Origin: Micromonospora inyonensis
Lineage (GTDB): Bacteria; Actinomycetota; Actinomycetes; Mycobacteriales; Micromonosporaceae
Assembly (NCBI RefSeq): GCF_900091415.1
Contig: NZ_FMHU01000001.1
Span: 2,480,001 to 2,544,000, forward strand
DNA: 64,000 nucleotides
Direction: 5' to 3'
Both the position numbers and the translations under genes were made by a program. Below the pieces are notes generated by a model that worked only from the letters and a program-made list of their open reading frames with translations, did not search any database and had not been told where the DNA came from. Shown here piece by piece: positions 61,774-64,000 of the stretch. The first letter of the stretch is position 1; each line of letters opens with the position of its first letter.

Positions 61774-62970
61774 TCAGAACGCGGCGACCAGGAAACCCAC
61801 GGTCACCAGCAGCGGTCCGCCGACGGCCGCTGCGATCGCCCACCGGCGGGCCCGCTGCCCGGACAATCCCGCCGTACCGGTCACCCGGACGATGCCGGCC
61901 GCGCACGCCCCCACCAGACCGAACCCGAGTAACCAGCGCAGGTGCAGGGTGCCGCCACGGTCCGCGTACGCCGTGGCGCCCTCCGGCCCGGTCATCCGGG
62001 CCGGCACCGCCGTCACGGTCCGCAGGCCGGCGGTGTCGAGCCCGCCGATGCGTACGCCGTGCGCGACGAACCGGCCGTCGGCGGCGACGAAGGTGCCCCG
62101 GCACCGCTGGGCCAGGCCGCCGCCGGTGCACTCACCCACCACCGTGCCGGTCGTGCCATGCCCCACGGCCAGCCAAAACGGTTCCGCGCTCACCCAGGCG
62201 AAGAAGGCCGCCAGGAGGCCGAGGCCGAGCAGCCCCGCCAACCCGGGCACGGGGTCCCGCTGCCGGACCACCCGGGGTCTCGTCCGGCGACGGGCGCGGT
62301 CCCGGACGGCCGACGCCGCGAATCCGTCGTCGATCGCCTGCTCGGCCCGGATCGGGGTGCCGTCCCAGTGCACCTCTTCGATCGGTAGCCAGAGGTCGTT
62401 CCCGTCGGTGCCGGAACCGCCCTCGTCCGGCCCGTCCGGCCGCGGCCAGCCGAGGTGCTGCCGCATCGGTACCCGGTGCGGCAGCGCCCCCACCGGCGCA
62501 CCGGTGGTGGGTTCGACCCCGGTCGCCGCTGTCAGCGTCGACCCGCCGGTCGCCGTCCCGGTCCCCGTGGCGTGCGGCGCGCCGGTCTTCGTCCCGGCCT
62601 CGGCGGAGGTGGTTTCCCGTTCGCTGGTCGTCGTCCCGAGCCCGGTGGCGGTGACCGCTGGTCCGCCGTTCGTCGTTCTGGTCGCCGGTTCGGGAACGAC
62701 CCTGGTGTGGGCCCGGTCCGGCGGTGGCGCCTCCGGAGGGTGTGGCCGGGGCCGTGGGGGCCCGCCGCCCTGACTCCGCGGATCATGAGGTTGGCGGGTA
62801 TGTCGATCTCCAGAAGCGCGGCTGGCCTCGTGGTCGGCGTGTTCGGGCAAGGGCAGCCCGGGTTCGGGATCGGCGCGGCCGGGGGATGGTTCCCCGTGCT
62901 CGCGGTCGACGCGACCGGGGGGTGGCTGCTCGTGCTCGCGGGCGGCTCCTCTGCCAGTCACGACGTTCAT
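61774..62970 (-). CDS. Membrane protein with long disordered N-terminus, unknown
   Basis: About 398 residues from ATG 62970; the open frame reaches 63153 and the start is uncertain. The first 210 residues are Pro/Arg/Gly/Thr-rich and look disordered. A short motif LWLPIEEVHWDGTPIRAEQA precedes three hydrophobic segments (about 288-306, 354-371 and 381-397) with a soluble loop containing two cysteines (GECTGGGLAQRCRG). No recognised family. Confidence 0.65.
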   Translation of the reverse strand: MNVVTGRGAAREHEQPPPGRVDREHGEPSPGRADPEPGLPLPEHADHEASRASGDRHTRQPHDPRSQGGGPPRPRPHPPEAPPPDRAHTRVVPEPATRTTNGGPAVTATGLGTTTSERETTSAEAGTKTGAPHATGTGTATGGSTLTAATGVEPTTGAPVGALPHRVPMRQHLGWPRPDGPDEGGSGTDGNDLWLPIEEVHWDGTPIRAEQAIDDGFAASAVRDRARRRTRPRVVRQRDPVPGLAGLLGLGLLAAFFAWVSAEPFWLAVGHGTTGTVVGECTGGGLAQRCRGTFVAADGRFVAHGVRIGGLDTAGLRTVTAVPARMTGPEGATAYADRGGTLHLRWLLGFGLVGACAAGIVRVTGTAGLSGQRARRWAIAAAVGGPLLVTVGFLVAAF

Positions 62971-63272
62971 TGGACACCGAGTCGTCGCCGCGAACACGCA
63001 GCTCAGGCCGCGTGTCGGCGACCAAAGCGGACAGGAAGTGCGGCGCTCGTCCGGCCGGCCCGGACCGGTCGAGCGGCCCGGGCCGGCCTGTTGGTTCGCG
63101 ACCGGTTCCCGGTGGTCACTAGCTAATCTAAAGCAGAGCAGTGACGGCTGCACGCCAGGTGTGAGCCGGATTCTGAGTCCCCCGCCTGGCGTCTACGGCG
63201 TCGCATACCGCCACCCATCACCTTCACCCGAAGAGCCACCGATCACCTTCACCCGAAGAATGGAAAGCCGAC
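62971..63272. other. Intergenic region between divergent genes
   Basis: About 300 bp between the minus-strand membrane-protein gene and the + strand hydrolase gene. It includes the duplicated 18-bp sequence at 63217-63259 and no coding signal of its own. Confidence 0.4.
63217..63259 (+). repeat. Direct repeat just upstream of the edge hydrolase gene
   Basis: ATCACCTTCACCCGAAGA occurs twice, at 63217-63234 and 63242-63259 (25-bp period), ending 13 nt before the ATG at 63273. It may be an operator or a recent duplication. The second copy is close to the ribosome site. Confidence 0.8.
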
Positions 63273-64000
63273 ATGAGCAAGACTGAACTGACCGTGGGCA
63301 TTTCCCACCTCGGTGGTTCGACTGTCGGGGCCACCTTCGCCAAGCCGTACAGCCCGGATCTGCCGACGCTGGTGATGATCAACTCCTACACGACGTCTGC
63401 GGAGCTGTACCGCCCACAGTTCAGCGACGAGGAGCTGAACAGCAGGATGAACCTGCTCGCACTGGAGCCCTATGGCCACGGCCGAACCAGGGCTACCTAT
63501 CGGCACTTCACCTACTGGGACAGCGCAGTCGCGAACTTGCAGGTCCTGGAGGCGCTCAAGATCGACAAGGCATTCGTCCTCGGAACCTCTCAGGGCGGCT
63601 GGATCGCGACCCGCATGGCACTTCTCGCACCCCACGTCGTTCAGGGACTGATCCCTCTGGGCACGTCCATGGATCGGGAGAGCCAGCGCAGTCGGGACCT
63701 CGGCTGCTGGGACGGGCCTGCGTTCTGCACTCCCTTCATCGACCAGTTCGGGCATCCGGTGGATGATAGTTGGGTTGTCCCGGACCAGTTTGTTGACGAC
63801 ACCTTCGATGCTGCCCTCGGTGGGCTGACGAGCGAGGAACGAGCGTTCTGGCTGACCACCTACCGCAGCAACTTCGCGGGCGATGATGGTCGTCACCGGC
63901 TGCGACTGTGCACGATCAACCTGCGTGATCGCGATGGACTGTATGGGCGCCTCGACGAGGTGACCACACCTCTGCTGTGGCTGCACGGTACGGCAGATCA
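63273..64000 (+). CDS. Alpha/beta-hydrolase, 3' partial
   Basis: The frame is open from ATG 63273 to the window edge (242 codons seen). GGAAAG lies upstream. The nucleophile elbow is GTSQGG (Ser106), preceded by EPYGHGRT. WLHGTADQ near the edge is the beginning of the acid loop. Third codon positions are clearly less G/C-biased than in most genes here (for example many GAT, ACT, TCT), which suggests more recent arrival. Similar hydrolases are, in my recollection, frequent in fungi as well as bacteria. Substrate unknown. Confidence 0.85.
   Translation, partial: MSKTELTVGISHLGGSTVGATFAKPYSPDLPTLVMINSYTTSAELYRPQFSDEELNSRMNLLALEPYGHGRTRATYRHFTYWDSAVANLQVLEALKIDKAFVLGTSQGGWIATRMALLAPHVVQGLIPLGTSMDRESQRSRDLGCWDGPAFCTPFIDQFGHPVDDSWVVPDQFVDDTFDAALGGLTSEERAFWLTTYRSNFAGDDGRHRLRLCTINLRDRDGLYGRLDEVTTPLLWLHGTAD

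Noticed and set aside
1..64000. CRISPR arrays, insertion sequences, rRNA genes, replication origin
   Set aside because: No regularly spaced repeats, transposase motifs, rRNA stretches or DnaA-box clusters were found.

Overview
The window looks like chromosomal DNA of a Micromonospora-type actinomycete. Evidence: very high GC with near-saturated G/C third codon positions, frequent GTG starts, many leaderless starts (TANNNT box 6-8 nt before GTG/ATG), a SigR-type promoter before thioredoxin, and the actinobacterial order galU-moeA-rimJ-sepX. No phage, insertion sequence, CRISPR array or replication origin was seen.

Region 1 (1-21.8 kb, all + strand) is a lipid/polyketide biosynthetic locus. 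Two giant proteins form an iterative synthase of the polyunsaturated-fatty-acid (Pfa) type. The first (5' end outside the window) has a PfaD-like flavin enoyl-reductase end fused to KS-AT-ACP-ACP-ACP-KR. The second has KS-AT-DH and its own phosphopantetheinyl transferase. They are followed by a free ACP, an alpha/beta-hydrolase and a PAPS-type sulfotransferase, all closely coupled. Next come a secreted propeller-like protein, a lipoprotein esterase, a two-gene ABC exporter, and cysQ-cysD-cysN, which together activate sulfate and remove the PAP by-product. The layout predicts a polyene or hydroxy-lipid that is sulfated, either as a final decoration or as a step toward decarboxylative chain release.

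Region 2 (21.8-28.4 kb) holds scattered genes: two SDR oxidoreductases, two small DUF4190-like membrane proteins, a CoA-binding protein, a DCC-family protein, an HTTM membrane protein pair and thioredoxin. It also holds a decayed HpcH/HpaI (CoA-ester lyase) gene. Region 3 (28.9-47.8 kb) is a housekeeping-like block: SPOUT methyltransferase, PH-domain membrane protein, SigE-family sigma factor with a partner, PHP phosphoesterase, MarC, PD-(D/E)XK nuclease, MpaB-like oxygenase, Fur-family regulator, FmdB, 5-formyl-THF cyclo-ligase, diguanylate cyclase, galU, moeA, rimJ, sepX, then tRNA-Ala(CGC).

Region 4 (48-59.5 kb) is accessory and partly decayed: DUF4279, a DGPF/YCII protein with an ECF42-type sigma factor, a frameshifted alpha/beta hydrolase, a frameshifted KAS III with an unusual active site, the broken 3' end of a modular PKS (AT-ACP-TE), a SnoaL-like protein, an LPXTG surface protein, a DUF4352 lipid-side protein, a free PPTase, and a secreted HNH nuclease with an internal stop. 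The right end (59.9-64 kb) has a protein O-mannosyltransferase, an unknown membrane protein, and the start of an alpha/beta hydrolase with a less GC-biased third position, cut by the window edge.
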